Below are positions 8,329-17,952 of a stretch of DNA of 64,000 nucleotides, piece by piece. The stretch is from Sinorhizobium alkalisoli. Lineage in GTDB: Bacteria > Pseudomonadota > Alphaproteobacteria > Rhizobiales > Rhizobiaceae. Numbering within the stretch: position 1 is the first letter of the stretch; each line of letters opens with the position of its first letter. The notes below the pieces were generated by a model. The model was not told the origin of the DNA. It was given only the letters and a program-made list of their open reading frames with translations, and did no database searches. Made by a program: the position numbers and the translations under genes. The DNA lies in the NCBI RefSeq assembly GCF_008932245.1, contig NZ_CP034909.1, forward strand, positions 1,116,001 to 1,180,000, read 5' to 3'.

Positions 8329-9162
8329 TCAGCCGAGCCTCTCGGCGTGCCACTTCAGGTGATCGTCCATGAAGGTCGAGATGAAGTAATAGGAATGGTC
8401 GTAGCGCTCGTGCATGCGGAGCGTGAGCCCGATGCCGGTGCCTTTGACCACGTCCTCGAAGAGCCACGGACGCAGCCCGTTTTCGAGGAAGCTGTCGGCC
8501 TTGCCCTGATCGATCAGGAATTCCGGGAAGCGCGCGCCATCCTCGACGAGTGCGCAGGCATCGTATTCCCGCCAGGCGGTCTTGTCGGCGCCGAGATATT
8601 TTTCGAAGGCGCCGACCGACCAGTCGGCCGAGGAGGGCGCGACGATCGGCGCAAAGGCGGAGCAGCTCTTGAACCGGTCAGGATTCTTGAGCGCCATGGT
8701 CATGGCGCCATGGCCGCCCATCGAGTGCCCGAATATGCCCTGGCGGCTCGGATCGATGCGGAATTGCTCGCCAATGAGCGCAGGCAGTTCCTCGGTGAGG
8801 TAGGTGTACATCTGGTAGTGCTCGGCCCAGGGCTTTTCCGTTGCATCGAGGTAAAATCCTGCGCCTTTGCCCATTTGCCAGTTCGTAACCTCGTCGGGCA
8901 CATCGCCGCCGCGCGGGCTGGTATCCGGGCAGACGATGATGAGGCCGAGTTCGGAAGCCATCCGGCGATACTCGCCCTTCTCCATGACGTTGGCATGCGT
9001 GCAGGTGAGGCCGGAGAGATACCAGAGCACGGGACGGGCCGCTGTGACCGCCTGCGGCGGCACATAGACGGCGAAGGTCATTTCTGCATTGCAGGCTTTG
9101 GAATCATGGGCGAACACGCCCTGCATGCCGCCGAAAGCAGTATTCTGTGAGACGATTTTCAT
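8329..9162 (-). CDS. fghA: S-formylglutathione hydrolase
   Basis: The 277-residue esterase D-type hydrolase cleaves S-formylglutathione to formate and glutathione, the second step of glutathione-dependent formaldehyde removal. The nucleophile is S147 in FGHSMGGHGAM; the aspartate is probably in LIDQGKAD and the histidine in RYDHSYYF. ATG 9162 has AGGAGA seven bases upstream. The partner dehydrogenase lies at 10551-11678 on the same strand, separated by two unrelated genes. Length and motifs are normal. Confidence 0.95.
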   Translation of the reverse strand: MKIVSQNTAFGGMQGVFAHDSKACNAEMTFAVYVPPQAVTAARPVLWYLSGLTCTHANVMEKGEYRRMASELGLIIVCPDTSPRGGDVPDEVTNWQMGKGAGFYLDATEKPWAEHYQMYTYLTEELPALIGEQFRIDPSRQGIFGHSMGGHGAMTMALKNPDRFKSCSAFAPIVAPSSADWSVGAFEKYLGADKTAWREYDACALVEDGARFPEFLIDQGKADSFLENGLRPWLFEDVVKGTGIGLTLRMHERYDHSYYFISTFMDDHLKWHAERLG

Positions 9163-9175
9163 GGGACTCTCCTGA

Positions 9176-9833
9176 TCAGGTACTGCCGGCAAGTTGGACC
9201 GCGGCATTGACCGCGGCTGCGACGAGCACCGTGTTGAAAAAGAAGGAAACGATCGCGTGCAGCAAGCTGACGCGCCGCATTTCCGTCGTGGTAACGGCAA
9301 CGTCGGACGTCTGCGCGGTCATGCCGATCACGAAGGCGAAATAGAGAAAGTCGTAACCGCCGGGCTCGTTCGTTTCCGGAAAGAGGAGCCCGCGCGCCGC
9401 GGGCGCGCGGATAATCGCCCTGGCAGTCGGCAAGCCAATGGAGATGCGCATAATGCAGTGCCGCCATCGTGTGGATCGTCGCCCAGCCGAGCGCGACCGA
9501 TGCGAAGGCGAGGATCAGTTCGATGCCGCTGCCGCCATCCTTTCGATTGAGCGCCAGGAACAGGACCACGAGCGAAACGGCCGCGGCGGTAAGCGTCACG
9601 AGGAAGATGATGGGCTCCGGCTCGCCCGTGTCGCGCGCATTGGCCCGCAGGTAGCTTCCCGTGAGCTTCGGGAGCAGGGATGCCGTGATGGCAAGATAGA
9701 TGCAGAAAAACGTGATCGCTGCGGTCTCGATCGCCTGATCGCGGAACAGCGGGAGGCTTAGCGCAAAACTGAGAAGCGCGCCGGCAAGCGCGAGATAGAA
9801 CGGCCAGTGTCTCAGACGTGTGTTGGGGTTCAT
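9176..9833 (-). pseudogene. DUF1345 membrane protein, interrupted by a frameshift
   Basis: The N-terminal part (from ATG 9833, MNPNTRLRHWPFYLALAG) holds three or four membrane helices and reads well to ALHYAHLHW. The conserved C-terminal part (GGYDFLYFAFVIGMTAQTSDV and TEMRRVSLLHAIVSFFFNT) continues in another frame to the stop at 9176. Total length is 658 bases, one more than a multiple of three, so one base is in excess or two are missing. The break lies between about 9385 and 9440, near a GC-only palindrome at 9388-9410. A corrected protein would be about 218 residues, normal for DUF1345. It may be a true pseudogene or a sequencing error. Confidence 0.75.
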
Positions 9834-9934
9834 CCGCCGCTCCGCTTGTCGCTGCTGCTGTCCCGCTATGTCGTGCCCGATTTGATGATAGCGAGATGCA
9901 GCGACCAAAAGTGCTACAGCGAGCTTTCCGGATT

Positions 9935-10375
9935 TTACCTTTTGACCTGCCGGCAAAGCCGGTCAAGCGTTTCGAGAAATGCCGAACGATCCCTGGCGGT
10001 GAAGGCTGCATTGTAGCCCTTGCTCTCACCTGTTTCCCTGAGATGCGCGCCGAGGTCGCGCATGGCGGTTGCCAGACCGATATTGGCGCGATCGAAGACG
10101 CGGCCGGCGGGTCCGGTGACGAGGGCTCCCGCGACCACGCAACGCGCGGCAAGCGGTACATCGGCTGTGACCACGATGTCGCCTTGGCCCGCCCGTTCCG
10201 CGATCCAGTCGTCCGCCGCGTCGAAGCCGGCCGAAACGACGACGTTGCGAACCATCGGGTCACGTGATGGGCGCAGCCCCGAATTGGCAACGAAGGTCAC
10301 TTCCATCCCGCGGCGCTCGGCCACTTTCAGGACTTCCGCTTTTACCGGACATGCATCGGCGTCGACATAGATCAT
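9935..10375 (-). CDS. UPF0178 (YaiI/DUF188) family protein
   Basis: The 146-residue protein begins MIYVDADACPVKAEVL and has the PIN-like acidic motif VDADACP, SRDPMVRN and ADDWIAE plus DIVVTADVPLAARCV. These are signatures of the YaiI/YqxD (DUF188) family, a PIN-domain-like fold of unknown substrate. I set the start at ATG 10375, since the longer frame adds 17 atypical residues. It lies between the two formaldehyde genes but has no evident link to them. Confidence 0.9.
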   Translation of the reverse strand: MIYVDADACPVKAEVLKVAERRGMEVTFVANSGLRPSRDPMVRNVVVSAGFDAADDWIAERAGQGDIVVTADVPLAARCVVAGALVTGPAGRVFDRANIGLATAMRDLGAHLRETGESKGYNAAFTARDRSAFLETLDRLCRQVKR

Positions 10376-10550
10376 GACAATTGCTTCTGCAGGAAAGCAA
10401 AAACCCCAGACCGCAAGTGATGGCAATCACATGGGTCCGGTGCTTTGTTCCGCCGAACTAAGCAGGTCCGCAAAAATGTTCGACGGATTTGCGATGAGAA
10501 CCTGCGGCAAATCTAAGCAGATAATCGTGGGTAACCCCATGAACATCTGC

Positions 10551-11678
<1,128 letters not shown>

Positions 11679-11774
11679 TCTTTATCTCCCTAGATTCGCA
11701 AACACATTTGGCGCTACGATTCAATCGTCAATACAACGGCGCGCGGAGCGCGTAAGCTGAAAAAACGCAATATC

Positions 11775-12173
11775 CTAGTCTTCTTCCTGATCGGCGCGCC
11801 CGATTTCCATCTCGAGCGTTGCAATGGCTTCCCCTGTCTGCGCGTGCAGTTTCTTGACCAGATCGAGTTGCTTGCGCAGTTGGTTCTGCGGTGGTTCCGC
11901 GGTCTCTTCATCCGGTCCGCGCCCGACTCCGGCAATCAGCCAGACGGGTGTCACGCCAAGCACCCCCGCGAGCATGAAGAGCCGATTGGCTCGGGGTTCG
12001 GCGCGGTCGCGCTCCCAAGAGGAGATGGTTTCGCTACGAACGCCGAGCTTGCTCGCAAGATCCTTCGTCGTGAGCTTCGCCGCGTCCCGTGCTCTCCAGA
12101 TGCGGCCGCCCAGCGTGTCGCCGTCTCCCGTCTGGTGCAGACGCGCAATCGCGGATTCGGTGGATACGTGCAT
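11775..12173 (-). CDS. XRE-family helix-turn-helix regulator
   Basis: The 132-residue protein has an XRE/Cro helix-turn-helix at about residues 22-78 (GRIWRARDAAKLTTKDLASKLGVRSETISSWERDRAEPRANRL). A short coiled C-terminal region (about 98-128) may mediate dimerisation. AGGAGC precedes the ATG. It lies 96 bases upstream of the formaldehyde dehydrogenase on the same strand, so it could control that gene or be co-transcribed with it, but no operator was identified. Its target is unknown. Confidence 0.88.
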   Translation of the reverse strand: MHVSTESAIARLHQTGDGDTLGGRIWRARDAAKLTTKDLASKLGVRSETISSWERDRAEPRANRLFMLAGVLGVTPVWLIAGVGRGPDEETAEPPQNQLRKQLDLVKKLHAQTGEAIATLEMEIGRADQEED

Positions 12174-12348
12174 GATAGCTCCTTTCGCCTGTTATCGTTG
12201 TCGGGGCGCAGGAAGCGCCCTTGACTGCCCGCTGTGGGGCGAAGGTGAGATGAGCTTATAGGCTTTTAAGTACGGCCGGGGCAATCCGAAGCGGCAAAAA
12301 GAGGGCCAAATGCGCCTGATCGCCGCGGCGGTTCTGCTTCGAGTGTTT

Positions 12349-13068
12349 CTAGCCGTTATCCGCCTGCGTGGGACCGAAGATCAGTTCGAAAGAGTCTCTG
12401 AGCCGGATATCGACATCCGTCATCATGACCGGCCGTCCAAGATCGACGAGGCTCGTCACGCCGTAGCCGCGGATGCCGCAGGGTACGATACCGTTGAAGT
12501 GATCGAGATCCGGGTCGACATTGAGCGAGAAGCCGTGGAAGCTCACCCATCGGCGCAGCCGGATGCCGATCGCCGCGATCTTGTCCTCGGCGATGGATCC
12601 GTCCATCAGCGGCGGCTTCTCCGGCCGGCGCACCCAGACGCCGACACGGTCTTCGCGGCGCTCGCCCTTGATGTTCATCGAATCGAGCGTGGCGATGATG
12701 ACGCCTTCCAGCGCCGCGACGAAGGCGCGGACATCCTGCCGACGTCGCTTCAGGTCGAGCATGACGTATGCGACCCGCTGCCCGGGGCCGTGATAGGTAT
12801 ATTCGCCGCCGCGGCCGGTCGCAAAAACCGGGAAACGGTCCGGCATGACGAGATCGGCGGCATCGGCGCTCGTGCCGGCCGTATAAAGCGGCGGATGCTC
12901 GACCAACCAGACCAGTTCGTCGGCGGTGCCCGCCGCAATCGCCGCCGCCTCCCGCTCCATCGTTTCGACCGCCTGTGGGTAATCGACAAGGGCAGGGGCG
13001 ATGCGCCACCGCACCGGCGGCGATCCCGGCGGAGCAAACATTTCTTTGCTGAGGTTTTCTCGCTGCAT
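12349..13068 (-). CDS. lipB: Octanoyltransferase LipB
   Basis: The 239-residue enzyme moves octanoyl groups from acyl carrier protein to lipoyl domains of 2-oxoacid dehydrogenases. The signature [22 protein letters not shown], the lysine region [19 protein letters not shown] and the catalytic cysteine in [12 protein letters not shown] are all present. ATG 13068 ([15 protein letters not shown]) is a reasonable start; 13080 and 13041 are alternatives and none has a strong ribosome-binding site. The much longer open frame upstream would cross the tRNA gene and is not real. Confidence 0.93.
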   Translation of the reverse strand: MQRENLSKEMFAPPGSPPVRWRIAPALVDYPQAVETMEREAAAIAAGTADELVWLVEHPPLYTAGTSADAADLVMPDRFPVFATGRGGEYTYHGPGQRVAYVMLDLKRRRQDVRAFVAALEGVIIATLDSMNIKGERREDRVGVWVRRPEKPPLMDGSIAEDKIAAIGIRLRRWVSFHGFSLNVDPDLDHFNGIVPCGIRGYGVTSLVDLGRPVMMTDVDIRLRDSFELIFGPTQADNG

Positions 13069-13197
13069 GGCGGTCCGCATTGCTGTTTTGCCACTTGTAC
13101 ATGGGACGGACGGCGGCAAGAGTCCAGCGTTTCCAGTGCTTTCAGCGGGGCCTGCCGAAATTGTTCGGTTTGCCTTCAAATTTCTGTCGCGATGCCC

Positions 13198-13226
13198 TTG
13201 TGCACCCCAAATGCTTTTGCTACATG
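13198..13226 (+). promoter_or_regulatory. Candidate housekeeping promoter of tRNA-Leu
   Basis: TTGTGC (13198-13203) and TACATG (13221-13226) are separated by 17 bases and lie 35 bases before the mature tRNA. The match to the consensus is modest, so this is an inference from position and spacing. Confidence 0.35.
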
Positions 13227-13260
13227 CAGCCCCGCCGACGCAATCGGCACCTACCACGAT

Positions 13261-13345
13261 GCGGTCGTGGCGGAATTGGTAGACGCGCAGCGTTGAGGTC
13301 GCTGTGGGGCAACCCGTGGAAGTTCGAGTCTTCTCGACCGCACCA
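13261..13345 (+). tRNA. tRNA-Leu (anticodon GAG)
   Basis: An 85-base tRNA with a 7-bp acceptor stem (GCGGTCG paired with CGACCGC), an encoded ACCA end, a D-loop containing TTGGTAGA, a long class II variable arm and the T-loop TTCGAGT. The anticodon stem CAGCG/CGCTG encloses TTGAGGT, so the anticodon is GAG at 13295-13297, reading CUC and CUU. The long variable arm and anticodon both identify leucine. It sits between lipB and an SRPBCC gene, both on the other strand. Confidence 0.96.
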
Positions 13346-13689
13346 AAACTTTCCGGCATTACGCTGGATGAGTCATTTCCTCCATCACATTTTAGCTGAA
13401 GCATCCATCCCGCACGATGAGGAGACCTGTCGCGTTGGCGAGCCGGTTTCCCTACAGCGCCGCGTTTCAGACGCGCAAGGTCGCTATCACTCTTTGACCT
13501 TACACCCGGACTCCGGTGGGGAAGCAGGAGGTGGAGCTGAAATCGGGGGAGATCCGAACGGTCGCCGCTACAGCATAAAGCCCACCCGGAACTGGCTGAG
13601 GCGCAGGCGCGCCTCGGCGCACTGGTAAGCGGATCGCGAAGCTCGACCCGGCGATCCGATGGCAGCGGCCCTTGCGCGACGCTGACGCG
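13346..13689. other. Intergenic region downstream of tRNA-Leu
   Basis: Of these 344 bases, 13453-13498 is a repeat copy. The rest shows no convincing gene, terminator or integrase remnant, although tRNA genes are frequent integration sites; no repeated tRNA 3' end is seen. Confidence 0.4.
13453..13498 (+). repeat. Repeat module A alone
   Basis: The segment reads TACAGCGCCGCG, then TTTCAGACGCGCAAGGTCGC, then TATCACTCTTTGACC. It matches the left half of the larger mosaic elements at 19896, 22673, 32081 and 47003, with a small internal deletion. No B or C module follows. Confidence 0.65.
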
Positions 13690-14133
13690 CTATTGATCGA
13701 TTTCAGGCTCGACAAGCCTTGCCAGATTTCGCAGCGACTCCTGCCAGCCGAGATAGCAAGCCTCGGGTGGAATGACGTCCGGCACGCCTGTCTGCTCGAT
13801 AGCCAGCTCGGTGCCGACCGATACTTTCTTCAAGGTCACAGTCACCTGCATGTCGCCGGGAAGGTTGGGGTCGTCGAACCTGTCCGTATAGCGCAAGCGT
13901 TCGCCCGGGACGAGCTCGACATATTCGCCGCCAAAGGCGTGGCTTGTACTCGTTGTGAAGTTCCGAAAGGACATTTTGAACGTGCCGCCGACGGTGGGTT
14001 CCAGGTGATGCACGGTGCAAGCGAAGCCGTTGGGCGGAAGCCACTTCGCAAGCGCGTCTGCTTCAAGGAACGCACGATAGATTTTGTCCGGGGTGGTTGC
14101 CAGAACGCGGTGCAAGCGTATGGTGCTGGGCAT
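13690..14133 (-). CDS. SRPBCC (AHSA1-like) domain protein
   Basis: The 147-residue protein has the START/Bet v1-like AHSA1 pattern: VLATTPDKIYRAFLEADALAKWLPPNGF at the N-terminus, GGTFKMSFRNF, GGEYVELVPGERLRYTDRFDD and the C-terminal CYLGWQESLRNLARLVE. Such proteins have a hydrophobic ligand cavity; the ligand here is unknown. AGGAG lies ahead of the ATG. It appears to be a single-gene unit. Confidence 0.88.
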   Translation of the reverse strand: MPSTIRLHRVLATTPDKIYRAFLEADALAKWLPPNGFACTVHHLEPTVGGTFKMSFRNFTTSTSHAFGGEYVELVPGERLRYTDRFDDPNLPGDMQVTVTLKKVSVGTELAIEQTGVPDVIPPEACYLGWQESLRNLARLVEPEIDQ

Positions 14134-14654
14134 AATCGTTTCTCCTTACGAATTAACGGAACGCACTGATGAATTGCCGATCCATGCGCCGAGGACGAAC
14201 GAGGCTCTGCCATTCCGACATCGGATCCAACATTTCCTGGAGCCGGGAGTTTGCCGACTGCCGCATTACGCCTTTCGGCCAAGCGCGCCACTCACGAAGC
14301 AACAGCCGTACACGATAATGTTGATAGCTAAATTCGCGGAATCCTAAAAAAAAAGTCGGCGAACGGGCAGGGATTAGTTATGATTCATTTTGTCATGCGG
14401 ATTCGCCCAAGGCGACCGCAATGATGGGGTGACAGAGCGACGAGTCTTGCGGAGCGCGCCTCGAATTTCAAAGAGGCGCCGATCGGTCGGTCCCGAACTG
14501 ATGTGCGGATGTCGTCGTTAGCTGCTGCTTCGGCATCCGATTCCAGTGCCGGTTATAAAGAAGGAACTTTGAAGTCAGGAAACCGTTCACTTGAAGCAGA
14601 AGCCGACAGGCAGCTATCCCGTTTCAACCAAGCGGCCTGCCGCGGGAGAGCACG
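14134..14654. other. Long regulatory region upstream of prkA
   Basis: These 521 bases contain no convincing gene. They hold the divergent promoter region of the SRPBCC gene and, near the right end, the EcfG-type promoter listed separately. A run of nine A residues lies at about 14346-14354. The size of the region leaves room for further control sites. Confidence 0.5.
14563..14587 (+). promoter_or_regulatory. EcfG/RpoE2-type general stress promoter of prkA
   Basis: GGAAC (14563-14567) and CGTT (14584-14587) are separated by exactly 16 bases, the consensus for RpoE2/EcfG promoters of rhizobia (GGAAC-N16/17-CGTT). The site lies 67 bases before the prkA start. I scanned the other intergenic stretches by eye for the same pattern on both strands and found no second match. 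Confidence 0.75.
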
Positions 14655-16604
14655 ATGCAAAGGAGTGAATCTGACGTCTTCGACCTCTTTTCGGAGATCT
14701 ATACGAGTGCAGCGCAAGAAGAGATAAGCCTACAGGAATATCTTCTCGCATGTCGTGACGACAAGAGTATGTACGCCACCGCTCAGGAGCGGATGGTGGA
14801 CGCCATTGGAGAACCGGTTCTCGTCGATACAAGCGCTGACGAGCGCTTGGGACGGATTTTTGCCAATCGAACCATCAAGATCTATCCGGCCTTTTCCGAT
14901 TTCTTCGGCATGGAGGACACGATCGAGCGGATCGTCGGCTACTTCCGTTACGCTGCCCAGGGTCTGGAGGAACGCAAGCAGATTCTCTATCTCCTGGGGC
15001 CGGTCGGCGGCGGCAAGTCCTCGCTTGCCGAGCGGCTGAAGAGGCTGATGGAACAGCGGCCGGTCTACACGCTGATGGTCAACGGACAGATCAGCCCGAT
15101 CTTCGAATCGCCCCTCGGCCTCTTTCATCCCGAGCGCATGGCCGATCTTCTCGAGGACAAGTACGGTATCGCCCGGCGAAGGCTGACCGGCCTGATCTCG
15201 CCCTGGGCGGCGAAGAGACTCGACGAGGTCGGCGGCGACATATCGAAGTTCAGCGTCGTCAAGCTGACCCCGTCGCGGCTGCGCCAGATCTGCATCGCCA
15301 AGACGGAGCCCGGCGATGAAAACAATCAGGATGTCTCCTCGCTCGTCGGCAAGGTCGATATCCGGCAGCTCGAGAACTACAGCCAGGCAGATCCCGACGC
15401 CTATTCCCATAGCGGCGGGCTCAATCGCACCACTCAGGGCCTGCTTGAATTCGTCGAGATGTTCAAGGCTCCGATCAAGGTCCTGCATCCGCTGCTGACG
15501 GCGACCCAGGAGGGCAGCTATAACGGTACGGAGAATTTCGGCGCCTTTCCCTATCAGGGGACCATTCTTGCGCACTCCAACGAATCGGAGTGGCTGCAGT
15601 TCAAGAACAACCGCAACAACGAGGCGTTTCTGGACCGCATCCTGGTGGTCAAGGTGCCCTATTGCCTGCGCGTAACCGAAGAGAAGATGATCTACGAGAA
15701 GCTTCTCCGCGAAAGCGAACTGGTAAGCAATCCGTGCGCGCCGGAAGTTCTGGAAATACTGAGCCGGTTCACGGTCTCGACCCGTCTCGTCCCGCACGAG
15801 AACTCTTCGCTCTATACGAAGATGCGCGTCTATGACGGCGAGAACCTCAAGGACGTCGATCCGAAGGCACGTTCGGTCCAGGAATATCGCGACGCGGCTG
15901 GTGTCGACGAAGGCATGACCGGCGTCAGCACGCGCTTCGCCTTCAAGGTCCTTTCCGAGACCTTCAACTACGATACCAAGGAGGTCTCCGCCGATCCGGT
16001 ACACCTCATGTATATCATGGAACAGGCGATCAAGCGCGAGCAGTTCCCGAAGGAATCCGAGGCGGCCTATCTCGATTTCATCAAATCGGAACTGGCCACA
16101 CGCTATGCGGAGTTCATCGGTCACGAGATCCAGAAAGCCTATCTGGAATCCTACAGCGAATACGGCCAGAACCTTTTCGACCGCTATATCGCCTATGCCG
16201 ATGCCTGGCTCGAGGACCAGGACTTCAAGGATCCGGATACGGGGCAGATCCTCAACCGCAAGATACTGGACAGCGAGTTGTCGCAGATCGAGAAGCCGGC
16301 GGGCATTGCCAATCCGAAGGATTTCCGCAACGAGGTGGTCAAGTTCACGCTCAGGGCGCGCGCCAGGAACCACGGGCGCAATCCTGGCTGGACCAGCTAC
16401 GAGAAGCTACGCGAAGTCATCGAAAAGCGTATGTTCGGTCAGGTCGAGGACCTGCTGCCGGTGATCAGCTTCGGCTCCAAGAAGGACAGCGCCACCGAGA
16501 AACAGCATGCCGAATTCGTTCAGCGGATGAAGGAGCGCGGTTATACAGAACGGCAGGTACGCAGGCTCGTCGATTGGTACATGCGGGTAAACAAGGCGGG
16601 TTAG
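14655..16604 (+). CDS. prkA: PrkA serine protein kinase / AAA+ protein
   Basis: The 649-residue protein has the PrkA AAA+ domain, with Walker A GPVGGGKSS (residues 115-123) and the family segment FGMEDTIERIVGYFRYAAQG. The C-terminal half is the PrkA kinase-like domain. In E. coli the homologue YeaG works with YeaH under starvation; its exact biochemistry (kinase or protease-like ATPase) is debated. It is first in an operon with the YeaH and SpoVR genes (gaps of 25 and 6 bases) and lies behind a likely EcfG promoter, pointing to stress control. Confidence 0.95.
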   Translation: MQRSESDVFDLFSEIYTSAAQEEISLQEYLLACRDDKSMYATAQERMVDAIGEPVLVDTSADERLGRIFANRTIKIYPAFSDFFGMEDTIERIVGYFRYAAQGLEERKQILYLLGPVGGGKSSLAERLKRLMEQRPVYTLMVNGQISPIFESPLGLFHPERMADLLEDKYGIARRRLTGLISPWAAKRLDEVGGDISKFSVVKLTPSRLRQICIAKTEPGDENNQDVSSLVGKVDIRQLENYSQADPDAYSHSGGLNRTTQGLLEFVEMFKAPIKVLHPLLTATQEGSYNGTENFGAFPYQGTILAHSNESEWLQFKNNRNNEAFLDRILVVKVPYCLRVTEEKMIYEKLLRESELVSNPCAPEVLEILSRFTVSTRLVPHENSSLYTKMRVYDGENLKDVDPKARSVQEYRDAAGVDEGMTGVSTRFAFKVLSETFNYDTKEVSADPVHLMYIMEQAIKREQFPKESEAAYLDFIKSELATRYAEFIGHEIQKAYLESYSEYGQNLFDRYIAYADAWLEDQDFKDPDTGQILNRKILDSELSQIEKPAGIANPKDFRNEVVKFTLRARARNHGRNPGWTSYEKLREVIEKRMFGQVEDLLPVISFGSKKDSATEKQHAEFVQRMKERGYTERQVRRLVDWYMRVNKAG

Positions 16605-16629
16605 GGATGCGCGACGCAGGGGTCAGTCA

Positions 16630-17946
16630 ATGCCGAATTTCATCGACCGCCGCCTTAATCCGAAGGACAAGAGTCTCGGCAACAGGCAGCGCTTCCTGAA
16701 GCGCGCGCGCGAGGAACTGAAGCGCGTCATCAAGGAGCGAGTAAAATCAGGCAAGATCGCCGACGTCGACGCCGAGCACAACGTGTCGATGCCCGCCCGC
16801 GGCGTCAGCGAGCCGAGCTTTCAGCCCGACAGGCATAGCGGCGAAAAGCAGTATGTCCTGCCGGGAAACCGTGAGTTCGCACCCGGGGACCGTCTCCCGA
16901 AGAAGGGCGGCGGCGGAGGGGCAAGAGGCGCGGGTGCCGGCACCGGCAAAAGCGAGGACGATTTCCAATTCGTCCTCTCGCGCGAAGAGGTGCTCGACCT
17001 CTTTTTCGAAGACCTGGAACTCCCGGACATGGTGAAGCTCAACCTGAAGGAGTCCGTCGCCTTCAAGCGGCGCCGCGCCGGCTTTACCGCAAGCGGCTCT
17101 CCCACGAACATTAATGTCGGGCGGACGATGCGCAACAGTTTCGGGCGCCGTATTGCTCTGAGGCGTCCTTCGCGGCGGGAGGTCGAGAAACTCGCCGGAG
17201 AAATCGCCAAACTCGAGGCGGCGCCGGGTGCGCAGACGAAGAACAAGCAGCGACTCGAGGAGATGCGCCAGACCCTCGACAAGCTGGAACGACGGCGCCG
17301 ACGGATCGCCTATGTCGATCCGGTCGACATCCGCTTCAATCGCTTCGAACCGCAGCCGCTGCCGAATGCAAGCGCGGTGATGTTTTGCCTCATGGACGTT
17401 TCCGCCTCGATGGGCGAGCGCGAGAAGGATCTCGCCAAGCGCTTCTTCGTGCTGCTGCACCTTTTCCTGAAGCGGCGTTACGAGCGCATCGATATCGTCT
17501 TCATCCGCCATACGGACGAGGCCGGCGAGGTCGACGAGAACACGTTTTTCTACAGCAAGCAGAGCGGCGGCACGATCGTGTCCACGGCGCTCGAGGAAAT
17601 GCTCCGCGTCATCCGGGAGCGCTATCCGGCGCGCGAGTGGAATATCTACGCCGCACAGGCCTCGGACGGAGAGAACATTTCCGGTGATTCGGAGCGTTGC
17701 GCTTCGCTGCTCCAGGACGAGCTGATGCGGCTATGCCAGTACTACGCCTATGTGGAGATCATCGACGAGCGCGAAACCGAGATTTTCGGCACCACCGACA
17801 ACGGAACGTCGCTCTGGCGCGCCTATCGCACCGTCGACGACGAATGGCCCAACTTCCAGATGACCCGAATAGCGAAGCCGGCGGATATCTATCCGGTGTT
17901 CCGCAAGCTGTTCGGCAAGCAGCAGACCGTGCAGTTGCACAAGTGA
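16630..17946 (+). CDS. yeaH: YeaH/YhbH (UPF0229) family protein with VWA-like domain
   Basis: The 438-residue protein begins MPNFIDRRLNPKDKSLGNRQRF, the standard UPF0229 start. A glycine-rich linker lies around residue 95. The C-terminal half carries a von Willebrand A-type metal site, MDVSASMGE (about residue 255) with later TDEAGEV and ASDGEN segments. YeaH is the genetic and physical partner of PrkA/YeaG. A coiled, basic stretch lies at residues 185-225. Position between prkA and spoVR is the conserved order. Confidence 0.93.
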   Translation: MPNFIDRRLNPKDKSLGNRQRFLKRAREELKRVIKERVKSGKIADVDAEHNVSMPARGVSEPSFQPDRHSGEKQYVLPGNREFAPGDRLPKKGGGGGARGAGAGTGKSEDDFQFVLSREEVLDLFFEDLELPDMVKLNLKESVAFKRRRAGFTASGSPTNINVGRTMRNSFGRRIALRRPSRREVEKLAGEIAKLEAAPGAQTKNKQRLEEMRQTLDKLERRRRRIAYVDPVDIRFNRFEPQPLPNASAVMFCLMDVSASMGEREKDLAKRFFVLLHLFLKRRYERIDIVFIRHTDEAGEVDENTFFYSKQSGGTIVSTALEEMLRVIRERYPAREWNIYAAQASDGENISGDSERCASLLQDELMRLCQYYAYVEIIDERETEIFGTTDNGTSLWRAYRTVDDEWPNFQMTRIAKPADIYPVFRKLFGKQQTVQLHK

Positions 17947-17952
17947 AAGGCG

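Noticed and set aside
13346..13689. Possible integration site at the tRNA-Leu 3' end
   Set aside because: No integrase gene and no duplicated tRNA 3' end were found nearby; the region is explained by a dispersed repeat.
14730..16373. A 547-codon minus-strand frame opposite prkA
   Set aside because: Antisense shadow of a well-conserved gene; long antisense frames are expected in high-GC DNA. The same applies to the frames opposite spoVR, mgtE, thrS and pyrG.
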